Below are positions 1 to 9,619 of a stretch of 64,000 bases of DNA, piece after piece (within the stretch, counting starts at the first letter, position 1; each line of letters starts with the position of its first letter). This stretch comes from Mesostigma viride (taxonomy: Eukaryota > Streptophyta > Mesostigmatophyceae > Mesostigmatales > Mesostigmataceae): the NCBI GenBank assembly GCA_009746045.1, contig RPFO01000059.1, forward strand, positions 2,676,568-2,740,567. Direction: 5' to 3'. The notes beneath the pieces are model-generated. The model ran no database searches. It saw only the letters and a list, made by a program, of their open reading frames with translations, and had not been told where the DNA came from. Made by a program: the position numbers and the translations under genes.

Positions 1-48
1 TCACCCAATCAGTCATCAAGCTCAAAGCTCCAACTGGAATTGCTCAAC

Positions 49-3000
49 TCACACAGAGGAGCTCATCAGCTTGTAAAGAAGCTTATATTGCTCAGCAGAC
101 TTGTGAGGCAACTTGGTCAAGGCATCAGCAGGATTCTCAGAACCTGGAAGATGTTGAATATCCACCAGACCTGCCAACTCCTTCAACAGGAGATAATCCA
201 GATCTCTGCTTCTGGCCAACTGCTTGTGCACAAACTGGACCATACCCATGTTATCTGAAAGGATCAAGGTTTCCAGCTGAAGAGTATGAGGAGTCACTGA
301 AGCCATAGCTAGCAACAGCTCCTTGATGTACAAACTAGACTGAATCCCTTCACAAATGGCTCTGCACTCAGAGACATCTGAACTCACAGCAACCCTTCTT
401 TGAAGACGACTGTACCAGGCCACAAGACTAGGCCTATGTTGCTGAAGCACAAACAAGCCAGCTGACCTGCCTCTGACCTTAGAAACTTGCCTGCTATCCA
501 TGGAGCTATCAACATAGATATCCAAGGAAAATGGCAAAGACAAATCTATCCCAGCTAAAGTAATACCAGGAGACTTGTTAACATGTGCAATAATCTGGGA
601 AGGCTCCTCCAGAATTAGCACATCATCAGGGGATCTGCTATGGACCATCATGTCAGGCCCACAAATGCTGCCATACCAGGCCAACTTGCCTTTCAGCTCA
701 GGTGCAATGGATGACGTCATGACCTCTGGAACAGATTGAAGAATGGTACTCTTGTAGTCATTGCCCGCCTGCAGCTTAATCAGCCACTGACTCCCCTCCT
801 GAACCAATGTAGCCTGCATTCCACAGAACGTGACAGCCTCTCCAGGCTTCTGCCACAATTCTTTTCCCAAAGGAAATGCATCATTAATGATGGGCACAAA
901 CTGACTCAACCACTTAGTGGGAGCAATCAAGTGCAAGTCATCACCATGCAGGCTAGCATACACAGGTAAATCATGCCACCTACCCAGCAATAAACATGGG
1001 TCCACAGATGACACCTTCAACCCACAGTGTTTAGTCAAGAAGTCTTCCAAGGTGAGCCTCCAAATGATGGGACTGGACCTGAGACCTTCTAGACCCTTCA
1101 GAATCAGCAGGTAGCTAGACTGGAGCTCTGCCTGCCAGGCTACAGGAACTGGCACATGAAATGGAGTTTCACAATGCCACACCTGCTGAGCCACACTGGG
1201 ATCACCCTTCAGAAATGCTCTCTTGAAATCTAGCAGAACTGAAGACACATCAGCACCCTGGTTCAGCATACCGACATACAGGCACAATAAAATACGCCAT
1301 GTATCATGTAGCATCCCAGGTGTATACAACTCCTCGCCCAGAAGATCCCCAGTACCACGGTATTCATTAAGAACTGGACGCACATGGGGAACAGACACCC
1401 CCTCCACCTCCTTCCGCTTGATGACGAATCTGAGCTTCAACCGTGTACTGTATGGAGGAACTTCATTCACAGGCTGACAGCAGTCAAACTGCAACCACTC
1501 CTCTAGGGCCTTGGCAAATGCTAGCCTCCAGGCCTCAAACATCAGAGGAGAACTCATTTCCTGGACAAGCTGATCATAGCTAAGAGGAGAATGAGCAGCC
1601 AGTGATCTCTTAGTAATACCAATACTGCTAGGATGAAGAGCAGCTGGCATCACAAGACTGGAAGCCACAGGAATCTGATCCTCAGGCCACTGCACATTCC
1701 TGATCGCTTTCACAGAGAAAAAATTAAGATTCAGGGCCCTGAAGTTAGTCAGTGGAATGCTACCCCAACCCTTACGAATAAGGCTATGAGATACAACCAC
1801 AACTCCAGGGGTGCAAAGAAAATTCTGACCCAAAATGATAGGGCCATCGTAATCTTCTAGCACTAGGAAGGAAACATCTACACCCATAAATGGTAAGATG
1901 ATTTCTCCTACCACTTTCATATGAACCCTGCCACTAAAGTCAGACACCCAGGAACAGCTAGACTCGCCAATCTGCCGCTGCCCTGTATGCTGAGACCCCA
2001 TGATTGAGACCTCTGCATTGGTATCTACTTCTAGTGCAGTGCACTCGGACTCCCCCAACTGGCTGAGCTTGGACACCCGAGGCTTTTGCTTGGCTTTTTG
2101 CATAGCCAGCACCACATCTTTCAGGCCCACACCTCTATGCTTAGTGAGGCTAGAGGGGACCACATCTGCCTGCTCTAAATCTGGAAAGTTAACCGGTCCA
2201 GGGGTCTGGCCAGGACTTACCCGGGGATTACTTCCAGCCGGAACGTGATGATCAGGGATGACGTCATGACCAACTGGCAAGGTTGTCACATCAGGAGTTA
2301 CTGCCTCTGCTTCAGCACCCCTTAGACGTACATATGACCACGACAGACGGTGCACATTCTGGGGAGGATCCTCCATCTTCACCCAGCACTTGTGCCCAGC
2401 TAGTTCCACCCTGGTCACTACTCCAGGGTGCCAGCTACCACGCTTGCCTGCAAGCTTGGGCTCTTTCCACACAATTACCCTCTGGCCAACAACAGGTTTC
2501 AGAACACTCCAGCCCTTGTCTTTCTGCCTCAACTTGGCAAACTTGAACATAAGGCTATCTTTCCAGGCTTGCTCAACCTCAGTAGGGAGCTCCCGAAGAT
2601 GCAATGATAATGGAGTCACAGGGACCTCTCCAACATACATGGGTGCCCTGACATTCAATCTGTCCTCAACTGACCTTAACCAGGCCGTCTTGATAATAGC
2701 TGGAACCAATCTTGGAATCTTCTTCTCCGTCAGCAGAATAGTCTTGAGCTCTCTGATTGTCCTCTCCACCACGCCTTGACTGCCATGGGACTCCCTGTGT
2801 ACAACAAATAACTCAGGGAGGTCTTCATGCCCCATGCAGCACTCAAATTCTAAATCACACTGCAGCTGGATCACTGGTTTCATTCTGGATCTGATAGCCT
2901 GGAGCCCAGCCACCAAACATGGCTTAGATTTGTCTTGCAACAGCTCCAGCACCTTGTACTTGGTGTATCTGTCAACACCCACCAACAAAATCAGTTTCCT

Positions 3001-3621
3001 GATTTCTTGGATATCACATTGTACATATCCAGGCTGCAACACAGGTTGTCTGACATGAGACTTCTTAGGCTTGGGAGCAACCAGCCTACAGGAACAAGCC
3101 TCAGCAACCTGCTTTACTGCATTAAACAAAGATGTCCCTCCCAGCCTCCTTGCAAACTGGAGTGCCTGGGCAGCATGACCAAACATATGATGCAATCTCA
3201 ATGCAATGTTTGACACAAGAGACATTTTATTAAATACAGGTGAGGTGCTTGGAACAGCACTCTCTCTTACAACCAAGCTCCCCATTGCATCATTCAGGCC
3301 ATCAGCCTCATCCTCCTCCTCTAAAGGAGCTTCCTGCCCTAAGGCAGGACTTCCACGCTCCAACATTGAAGGAGTACGCAAACTACCTCCAAGAGCCATG
3401 TGGGAACGTTGTTGCCTTGTGGTAACTGCTTTCACCATGGTGACGTGGGAAGACCCAGTCACTACCCCATTGTGTTCTTCCTCCATGGATGCACCCTCAA
3501 CCTGTGCAGGGGGACTCTCAACCTTAAGCGGGAGACTCTCAACCTGTGCAGGGAGCAAATCAACTTCATCCAGAGTAATGGGGGGGTCACTCTTAGCCCC
3601 CTCCCTGGCGGACCCTAGCAA
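49..3621 (-). CDS. pol: Cop-1 pol polyprotein: integrase, protease-like, RT, RNase H
   Basis: About 1190 codons without a stop. The first in-frame triplet after the upstream stop is TTG, so pol is probably reached by frameshift rather than by its own start. In order: an H-H/C-C zinc-binding region (H145/H149, C176/C178); an integrase core with candidate catalytic D203, D256 and E286; a basic SH3-like tail (about 375-435); a retropepsin-like domain with DTNA at 533-536 and ILGQNFL at 596-602; a copia-type RT with D798 in LLDFKRAF and HGDD at 892-895; and RNase H (about 1010-1170) ending in the NPADALTK motif. RT and RNase H are clearly Ty1/copia type. The protease-like domain lies between INT and RT instead of before INT. 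Cop-2 has the same order, so this is a family trait and not a rearrangement of one copy. Confidence 0.9.
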   Translation of the reverse strand: MLGSAREGAKSDPPITLDEVDLLPAQVESLPLKVESPPAQVEGASMEEEHNGVVTGSSHVTMVKAVTTRQQRSHMALGGSLRTPSMLERGSPALGQEAPLEEEDEADGLNDAMGSLVVRESAVPSTSPVFNKMSLVSNIALRLHHMFGHAAQALQFARRLGGTSLFNAVKQVAEACSCRLVAPKPKKSHVRQPVLQPGYVQCDIQEIRKLILLVGVDRYTKYKVLELLQDKSKPCLVAGLQAIRSRMKPVIQLQCDLEFECCMGHEDLPELFVVHRESHGSQGVVERTIRELKTILLTEKKIPRLVPAIIKTAWLRSVEDRLNVRAPMYVGEVPVTPLSLHLRELPTEVEQAWKDSLMFKFAKLRQKDKGWSVLKPVVGQRVIVWKEPKLAGKRGSWHPGVVTRVELAGHKCWVKMEDPPQNVHRLSWSYVRLRGAEAEAVTPDVTTLPVGHDVIPDHHVPAGSNPRVSPGQTPGPVNFPDLEQADVVPSSLTKHRGVGLKDVVLAMQKAKQKPRVSKLSQLGESECTALEVDTNAEVSIMGSQHTGQRQIGESSCSWVSDFSGRVHMKVVGEIILPFMGVDVSFLVLEDYDGPIILGQNFLCTPGVVVVSHSLIRKGWGSIPLTNFRALNLNFFSVKAIRNVQWPEDQIPVASSLVMPAALHPSSIGITKRSLAAHSPLSYDQLVQEMSSPLMFEAWRLAFAKALEEWLQFDCCQPVNEVPPYSTRLKLRFVIKRKEVEGVSVPHVRPVLNEYRGTGDLLGEELYTPGMLHDTWRILLCLYVGMLNQGADVSSVLLDFKRAFLKGDPSVAQQVWHCETPFHVPVPVAWQAELQSSYLLILKGLEGLRSSPIIWRLTLEDFLTKHCGLKVSSVDPCLLLGRWHDLPVYASLHGDDLHLIAPTKWLSQFVPIINDAFPLGKELWQKPGEAVTFCGMQATLVQEGSQWLIKLQAGNDYKSTILQSVPEVMTSSIAPELKGKLAWYGSICGPDMMVHSRSPDDVLILEEPSQIIAHVNKSPGITLAGIDLSLPFSLDIYVDSSMDSRQVSKVRGRSAGLFVLQQHRPSLVAWYSRLQRRVAVSSDVSECRAICEGIQSSLYIKELLLAMASVTPHTLQLETLILSDNMGMVQFVHKQLARSRDLDYLLLKELAGLVDIQHLPGSENPADALTKLPHKSAEQYKLLYKLMSSSV

Positions 3622-3938
3622 GCCCAGGGAAGGCTGAGCCTGTCAGGTTGGGTTGTTATACCCCCTTGGCCCCTTTGCTTACGCCAGCTAGGGCAGTCCT
3701 TACGGATGTGGCCCTGCTGGTGACAGAAATAACATGTGATACGAGGTGTCCCCACCCCAGGTGGTCCCCGCTGGGACCCCACCCTGTTGAAATCAAATCT
3801 GGGACGCTGAGCCGCTGGCTGCTCCTGGGAAGGACCTCCACGACGCTTGAAGCCACTGAAGCCCTTGGCCTGGAAGCCCCCCGCTTGGAAGGCCCTGACC
3901 TTGGTGGACCATAACCGTTGGAGGGCTGCCCCCCCCAT
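3615..3938 (-). CDS. gag: Cop-1 nucleocapsid (zinc knuckle) segment
   Basis: This frame encodes a basic, Gly/Arg-rich stretch and one CCHC zinc knuckle (CYFCHQQGHIRKDC), the RNA-binding nucleocapsid module of gag. It is in the -1 frame relative to the capsid ORF. The two frames meet at a run of eight G (minus strand, near 3932-3940). It ends in TAG at 3615-3617, and pol is open in the next -1 frame across the same spot. Either the G run suffered an indel or the element uses -1 slippage here; the capsid-to-knuckle step is also -1 in Cop-2. The ATG at 3938 falls on the G run and need not be a real start. Confidence 0.75.
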   Translation of the reverse strand: MGGAALQRLWSTKVRAFQAGGFQAKGFSGFKRRGGPSQEQPAAQRPRFDFNRVGSQRGPPGVGTPRITCYFCHQQGHIRKDCPSWRKQRGQGGITTQPDRLSLPWAC

Positions 3939-4690
3939 TGGTTGCCCTTGACCTTGGGAACACTGCCCCCTGCTGCAGCTGCCACATCCACCTTATCCTT
4001 CTCCTTCTGCTTCTCCCTGGCCTTGTCTGCCTCCTTCTTGCCTCCCACATACTTGCCCCTGAAATAATCCTTGATCTTGGCCACCATAGCAGCCCAGGTG
4101 GTGCATGTACGCATGTGCACCTGCAGGTTATCCAAGGTGACCTCATCCAATCCCAGGCTACCTAGGAAATCATCCATGGCAATCTCATCTGACACTACAT
4201 ACCCCTTGCCAGCACAATTGTGCCTGAGCTCCTGAAAATCCTCAAATGCCTGCAGAATCAGACCCTCAGCCTTGAAATCAATGTACTCCTTCTTCCAAAA
4301 GGAGCCATCACTAGCCCTCTTATCATCTAGGAACACCTCAAACTCAGCTATAAAAACATCCCAGGAATCTCCATCCTCAAACTTGTCATTTACATACTTC
4401 TGCACCCTCTTGGGACACTTAAGAAGGTACTGTGACATACACAGCACCTGCAGAGGATTGTTACCATTATACAAGCCCTTATATCCCTTAAGGTGCCTAA
4501 TGGTAATATCCTTATCCTTAACAGTCCAGTGCTCCTTGAGACTGGGAAGCTGGTTAAGAATAGCAAAGCCCTCCTGGGCCTTGGCTCTGCGGGGCTGCTC
4601 TGCTGCTGCTGGACGATTAAAATTCTGATTAAAATTCTGACCCCGCAGCATTTGTTCGCCGCGTATCTCGCCGTCTTCCAAACCCTGCAT
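3656..4690 (-). CDS. gag: Cop-1 gag, capsid-like part
   Basis: Begins at the ATG whose complement is 4688-4690; the open frame reaches a little further upstream without an ATG. Residues about 30-240 form a helical, charged domain like UBN2/copia gag capsids, including a segment ending GKYVGGK that is shared with Cop-2. A Lys/Glu-rich linker follows. Past about 3938 this frame runs out of phase with the zinc knuckle, so its last 90 residues are probably not native. It should assemble the virus-like particle around element RNA. It is preceded by a 150-bp spacer containing CGGCAT-type hexamer repeats (4700-4735). Confidence 0.75.
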   Translation of the reverse strand: MQGLEDGEIRGEQMLRGQNFNQNFNRPAAAEQPRRAKAQEGFAILNQLPSLKEHWTVKDKDITIRHLKGYKGLYNGNNPLQVLCMSQYLLKCPKRVQKYVNDKFEDGDSWDVFIAEFEVFLDDKRASDGSFWKKEYIDFKAEGLILQAFEDFQELRHNCAGKGYVVSDEIAMDDFLGSLGLDEVTLDNLQVHMRTCTTWAAMVAKIKDYFRGKYVGGKKEADKAREKQKEKDKVDVAAAAGGSVPKVKGNQWGGQPSNGYGPPRSGPSKRGASRPRASVASSVVEVLPRSSQRLSVPDLISTGWGPSGDHLGWGHLVSHVISVTSRATSVRTALAGVSKGAKGV

Positions 4691-4840
4691 GGTCGCTGCG
4701 AATGCCGATGACAACTGTCGATGCCGATGCCGATGCTGAAGAAAGAATACTGCTGGGGAATTAATAAATTAATCCCTTAAGCTCTGGAACCAAGAAAAAA
4801 ATTTTCCTGAATTAATTCTCTGTTAATTATAACAGAAAAT

Positions 4841-5404
4841 TTAATCCAGCCGCATATCGTCGCGCGGAAACTGCAATACGTTATCCAAAATCTGCTGCAC
4901 AATACTCGGATATAAATCAGGAAGCCCCTCGCTGTTTTCACCTGGCTCCTCAGCGTTTGATTGCCGCTGAATCGAAGCAGCGACGTTTATGATACCGTCG
5001 ACTGACGACGCCCACCCGTTGTTGCTAACCGGAACTGCGACAGCCGGAAGAGTCGCCGAAATTCCAGACCACGCTGTCGCCAACGCCAGAACACCCAAGC
5101 CGTAGGTGCGAAGCGCCGAAATTACTTGAGCTTGCTCGTCTGATCCCGAAGCTGCAAGCCTTCGGAAAATATGGGAATTTTCCGACAGGATTTCCAAATC
5201 TTGAGTAAGGTCGTCGACGAACTGATGCAGATCGTTAGAAACTGGCGGCCGGCTGACGAGCGCTTGAGACAGCGAAGGTTGAACAGCACGCGAATGCAGC
5301 GCAGCAGTTGACGCCGTACGTTGAACGTTGAAATTAAAACCTGAAGACGATGGAGCCGACGCACGCTCGGGAGATGGCTCACGATATTCACGCGTGTTTC
5401 CCAT
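4841..5404 (-). CDS. ORF0 of Cop-1, conserved protein of unknown function upstream of gag
   Basis: A 187-residue ORF starting at the ATG at 5404 (MGNTREYREPSPER). It lies between the LTR and gag, where canonical copia elements have only a leader. I do not recognise the fold. The same position in Cop-2 holds a related ORF. Both share an RPPV-x(5)-QFVDD core followed by an acidic helical stretch and an Ala-rich helical region. The N-terminal 60 residues are Ser/Arg-rich and probably disordered. There is no signal peptide and no clear membrane segment. Conservation of position and core between two diverged elements argues that it is a real gene; it could be a matrix-like gag extension. Confidence 0.6.
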   Translation of the reverse strand: MGNTREYREPSPERASAPSSSGFNFNVQRTASTAALHSRAVQPSLSQALVSRPPVSNDLHQFVDDLTQDLEILSENSHIFRRLAASGSDEQAQVISALRTYGLGVLALATAWSGISATLPAVAVPVSNNGWASSVDGIINVAASIQRQSNAEEPGENSEGLPDLYPSIVQQILDNVLQFPRDDMRLD

Positions 5405-5485
5405 ATAATGGAAAAACACCGTAAAAATTGCCGACACCAGAAATCAATGCCGTAATCAGTAGATTACGAACTCGCTTGTAATTCG

Positions 5486-6562
5486 AGTTAACGAAACTGT
5501 GGCTGAACTGTGGTTCAGCCTGCACTGATTAATATCTACAGAGGAAGTAGTTATATTAATCAATAGGTTTACGTTGCTGGTTATGGCTACCAGCACAGAA
5601 CGCACGAGGCACGTGAGAACCGTCGCCGAAGGTGCGAGGACACAGGTGCAGGGAAAGTGGTGCTACCAAGTGGCAGCGTCCTGCTCGTTATATACTAATT
5701 GTGACGCAGTCACATCCAGATGACTGATAGGACAGATCATCTCACAATATTGCTGTCCTTCACTCTGGACCAGCAGATCTCGACTCGTTATCCATAAATA
5801 GTCACATCAGTGTCCTGTCGCACAAGTCCTGTCACTATTTGTTACGTCTAATCAATAGCATTGAATAGACCGCAGTGTCGGAGACTAAATGTCCTATCGT
5901 ACACTGTGACAAGACGTCGTATGCCACGCGTCACTTGAAGAACCACCGTAGAATCACTGAATCCAAGTAGAATGTAGTAGAACAGTATCTTGCTCACATC
6001 TCGAGCAATACTCATCAGAATGAACCCGTTTCTGGATTGTAGTAACCGGAAGTAGAATCTCTACAAGCCAAGTAGCTTAGTAGAATAATATTGCTTGCCA
6101 GGCAATATTAACTGTAGTCTCTTCGAGTCTCTCGTTAGTGGCCTTCGTGTTTCTCCCTTTCCTTGGGAGCAAGGCCGGTAGCATGTCATGGAGCGCTGCC
6201 TAACTGCGGGCTCGTGAGCATGGAGTGCATCGATATTGAGACTATCAACGTGTTGTAATTGTATAAACTTTCTCAATAAACTCCGCATGTGCGGCTTCAT
6301 CATCAGACTGTGCAAAGTATGTGTTTTGAAAGCATTATTCTATAGCAGGGGAGGCAATAAGGTGGTTATCAGGCACGAGGGACAGATCCTTGTCCTCGGC
6401 TGAGAGCCCTCCTTTCTTTACTCATGGGACAGGTCCTCGCCCACCCCACAGGGCATGCAGTTAAGGCAGGCACATCAGCTCAGCTCATTTGGGTTTTACC
6501 AAATTAAGCTGAGTGGCCAGCCGCCATGGTGGCGCCGGAGATTGTGGCACGCAGACGCGACA
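5486..6562 (-). repeat. Probable 5' LTR of Cop-1 with unresolved outer edge
   Basis: The inner edge is marked by AGTTAACG at 5486-5493, the same octamer that bounds both Cop-2 LTRs, and by a similar sequence (CRAATTACAA on the minus strand) just inside it. A TATA-like element (TATATAAC on the minus strand, near 5690) lies about 200 bp from the inner edge, as in Cop-2. The expected outer CGTTAACT was not found, so the LTR may end near 6200 with unidentified sequence up to the Gypsy-A junction at 6562. No convincing gene is present. Confidence 0.5.
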
Positions 6563-7313
6563 TGTATACATTATTGAGGTATAGGCGTGCGCAATCACGT
6601 GCGGTGAGTTCTAAAGGACACGGCACGAGATGGCACATACGAGTAAAACGATCTATGAACACAAGGATCTGGGCATTGCCCCTCTCATTCTTTCTAAAAG
6701 GTCCTACAAAATCCATCATGATAGAATCCCAAGGCATGATGGGGTCAGGCAAGGTCCTAGGTTCTGCTATCTGTCCTACATTATTGGGTTTCATTTCCTG
6801 GCAAGATTGACAAGTTCTGACATACTCATCTACATCCTTATAAAGGGAAGGCCAGTAATAAGAGCGGGCTACTAGGTCCCGTACCCGTTTACCACCCTGA
6901 TGAGCAGCTAAGTCATGCAACTCAAAGAGCAAGGAGGAGCGACAGATAGGAGGGACATACAGGCGCCATTGAGGGGGAGAATCTGCTATCTGCACATATA
7001 AAAACCCACCTACACATTTACAAGGGTGCTTGCCTAATTGTTGGGGATGTGCAGCAATGGCAGCTAATGCTTCCGGCTCAGTGGCCGTAAATCTACTAAT
7101 AAGGCGTTCAAGATCAGAGGTAGGCATCGCTACAGAAGTATCCAGAACAGGTTTAAAGAGATCTCCTACCGCCTTGCCAAAGAGAAGGGGAGGTCCTAGA
7201 GGGACTACGTTTTCATAAGACTTTCCTGACCTAGTCGCTATATGGCTAAGCGGTATAGAAATTTTATTTTTCCCCTCCCGGCCCCCCCACCGAGGCCACG
7301 GGAAGGGCCTCAC
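6563..7313 (-). pseudogene. pol: Gypsy-A integrase, N-terminal part
   Basis: Encodes the HHCC zinc-binding domain (HDLAAHQ ... CQSCQ) and the first part of the DDE core (MPWDSIMMDFVGPF, FIDRFTR). It stops at the junction with Cop-1 at about 6563, before the third catalytic residue and the chromodomain. It is out of phase with the upstream RT ORF because of a C-rich homopolymer at 7270-7290 (GGCCCCCCCACC on the plus strand). Gypsy-CD reads through the same place in one frame, so this is damage rather than a natural break. Confidence 0.88.
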
Positions 7314-8913
7314 ACGGGAGAGAGAGTCCTACGTGAGAAAGGAGATCAGGCATGCGAACAGCTGTATGAAAGAGGTAGGCATAGGATTCATCATCAGGTA
7401 GTTCACCATAAGGGGTTACACCCATAGTAGTAGGAACTAGAGTAGTATTGAGAACATCAAGGTCCTCGAAGAAGGAATAGTCTGCACGACGAGAGAGTGC
7501 ATCTGGTACTATGTTATCTACACCCTTGACATACTGAAGTTTAAAAGGGGAAAACTGTGCTAAAAATTCCATCCAGCGCGCTTGCCGAGGGGTAAGGTTG
7601 GGTTGGGAGAGAAGATGGGTAAGGGGACGATGATCCGTTTGGATAACTAACCTATAAGGATCTAGCTCACAGGGTTCATTCAGGCAGACATCAAATTGAG
7701 CCCCTTTAAGAAAGTGCTGCCACGCGTGGCAACAATACACCACCGCTAAGAGTTCCTGCTGGTGTACGGGATAGTTACGCTCCGCAGGGAGCATTGTCCT
7801 AGAGATATACTCAATTGGCTGTAAGCCCTGACCCTGATCCTGGAGAAGGACGCCCCCTATAGCTACTTTACTAGCATCTGTAGCTACCACAAAGGGTTTA
7901 GTAGTATCCGGTAGGATGAGTACAGGAGGGGAAAGGAGTAGGGATTTTAGACACTGAAAAGCCGACTGACATTCACTACTCCAAACAAAGGGGATATCCT
8001 TCTTTAATAAATGATTAATAGGGGCTGCTATGGTTGCGAAACGCGGGATAAAACGCCTATAGTAAGAAGCAATTCCTAGGAAACTACGTACACCTTTAAC
8101 GTCGGTAGGAGTAGGCCATTCCTGAATTGACTTAGTTTTATCCGGGTCGGTAGCGACCCCGGCATCTGACAGAACGTGCCCTAAAAATGGGACACTCCTA
8201 CCCGAACGCACTTTAGCACGGCGCGCCCACAAAGAATTTTCAGCCATTATTTCTAATACTTTCTTTAAATCACGTAGGTGCGTTTCAAAATCGGGAGAGT
8301 AAATAAGAATATCATCTAAGTAAGCTTGAGCACAAGAACGGTCATGCTCAGATAAAGAAACAGAGGAGAAGGAAGGTTCCTTTAAATCAGAGGACACCTG
8401 AGGAAGATGAGAATTTCCCATAACAGGTCTAAGCACTTCATTCATTAACATTTGAAAAGAGGCAGGCGAGTTACAGAGTCCCATAGCCGCTACTCTAAAC
8501 TGGTAATGACCAAAAGGGGTAGCAAAGGCGGTTTTATGGCAATCCTCAGGAGCTATCCGCAACTGCCAAAAACCATCCGCACAATCCAGTACTGTGAAAC
8601 AAGTGGAACCTTTAACCTTATTAAATATATCATCAATACGAGGTAGAGGGTATTTAGACTTCACAGTAATATCATTCAACTTCCTATAATCAGTAACTAG
8701 GCGAAACTTGCCATTTGGCTTAGGAACTAACAGGACACCAGCTGAGTAGGGAGAGTTACTAGGCTCTATCAATCCTGCTTCTAAATATGACACTACAATC
8801 TGTTTTAGTTCCTTTAACTCGGTAGGGCCCATTCTATACATCGGAGAGTTCGTAGGAACTGCACCGTCCTTGATAACTACACGGTGTAAAACAGAACGAG
8901 GAGGAGGATAAGA
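7264..8913 (-). pseudogene. pol: Gypsy-A reverse transcriptase and RNase H
   Basis: Gypsy-type RT with motifs VLDCADGFWQL, MGLCNSPASFQ and AYLDDILIYS, followed by RNase H (VVATDASKVAIGGVL, QELLAV, VIQTDHRPL, VPDALSR). An insertion of about 25 residues lies between the MLMNEVL helix and YLDD; it is present in all copies here. The ORF runs on upstream into Cop-2 LTR sequence, which is not native. The true upstream continuation is at 17042-17754 on the other side of Cop-2. Confidence 0.9.
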
Positions 8914-9619
8914 AGTTAACGTTCCTAGCACACGCAATGTGAAGGATATTTGAAGGATATGGTTGCAATGCAGCAATGTGTGAATATGGTTGGAAACGGA
9001 GCTTTGTTAAAATTGGATAATGTTACAGCGCTCACACACTTGAGGCTTGTACACGCGCTTGCCAAGTCAAGGCACAACACGTGAGGCGGGCTCGCAAGAG
9101 ATCTTCAATTGGCACTAGCCTATTGTTTATATACTTGTGCACTGTGCTTGCTAGTCCTGAGCAGCCTAGAAGGCATGCTCAGTAATAACACCCCCGGTAC
9201 AGTATTCACTACCTGTACAGCGCCCAGTTCCTATACAGTAGGTCTGCCATACAGGCACAGTGACCACAGAGCGCAGTCCACAGTGACTATTGCATCTGCA
9301 CCTAGAAGTCCAGGACTAAGCCTGCGGTACCAACAGACCACAGGTTAAGGTTCCTATTTCCTGCGTACGACGTATTAATCCAATACCGTCGTAGGTACAG
9401 CACCTAATTCCTGTCAGCCCAGGAATTACTGTCGACCCCATATGCGTCGGCAAATATTCACGTCCGACTTAGAAGAACAGCCGGCTCGCGCTCGCGCGCG
9501 ACCGGGAAGTCGGAACGCCATAACTTTCTTGATACTTGTCGGAATGAACTCGTTCCGGTGCCGCTGGAATCGCAGAGATATGCCGAATCAGGATCACGCC
9601 AATGCGCTTGGCGTTAACT
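8914..9619 (-). repeat. Cop-2 3' LTR (706 bp)
   Basis: Direct repeat of 16341-17036. It differs by an 11-bp extra segment near 8944-8954 (GGATATTTGAA duplication), by one base at the CATATGC(T)GTCGG site, and by little else, so the insertion is young. Both ends carry GTTAAC palindromes. A TATA-like element (GTATATAAAC on the minus strand) is near 9120. Confidence 0.93.

Larger units (their letters stand above)
1..6562 (-). mobile_element. Cop-1: Ty1/copia-like LTR retrotransposon, 3' end outside window
   Basis: Minus-strand element, read from high to low coordinates: LTR-like segment (5486-6562), ORF0, gag capsid, zinc knuckle, then pol ending at 49. It is a diverged relative of Cop-2 at 8914-17036, with the same gene order and collinear proteins. 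The 3' LTR would lie left of position 1. The right edge at about 6562 abuts the integrase region of Gypsy-A, so Cop-1 probably inserted there, but the target duplication cannot be checked because the other edge is not in the window. Confidence 0.85.

Noticed and set aside
6061-6315. 84-codon minus-strand ORF in the Cop-1 LTR region
   Set aside because: Short, no homologue in Cop-2, in non-coding LTR sequence.
9109-9348. 79-codon ORF repeated identically at 16525-16764
   Set aside because: It lies inside both Cop-2 LTRs, so the duplication reflects the LTRs and not a gene.
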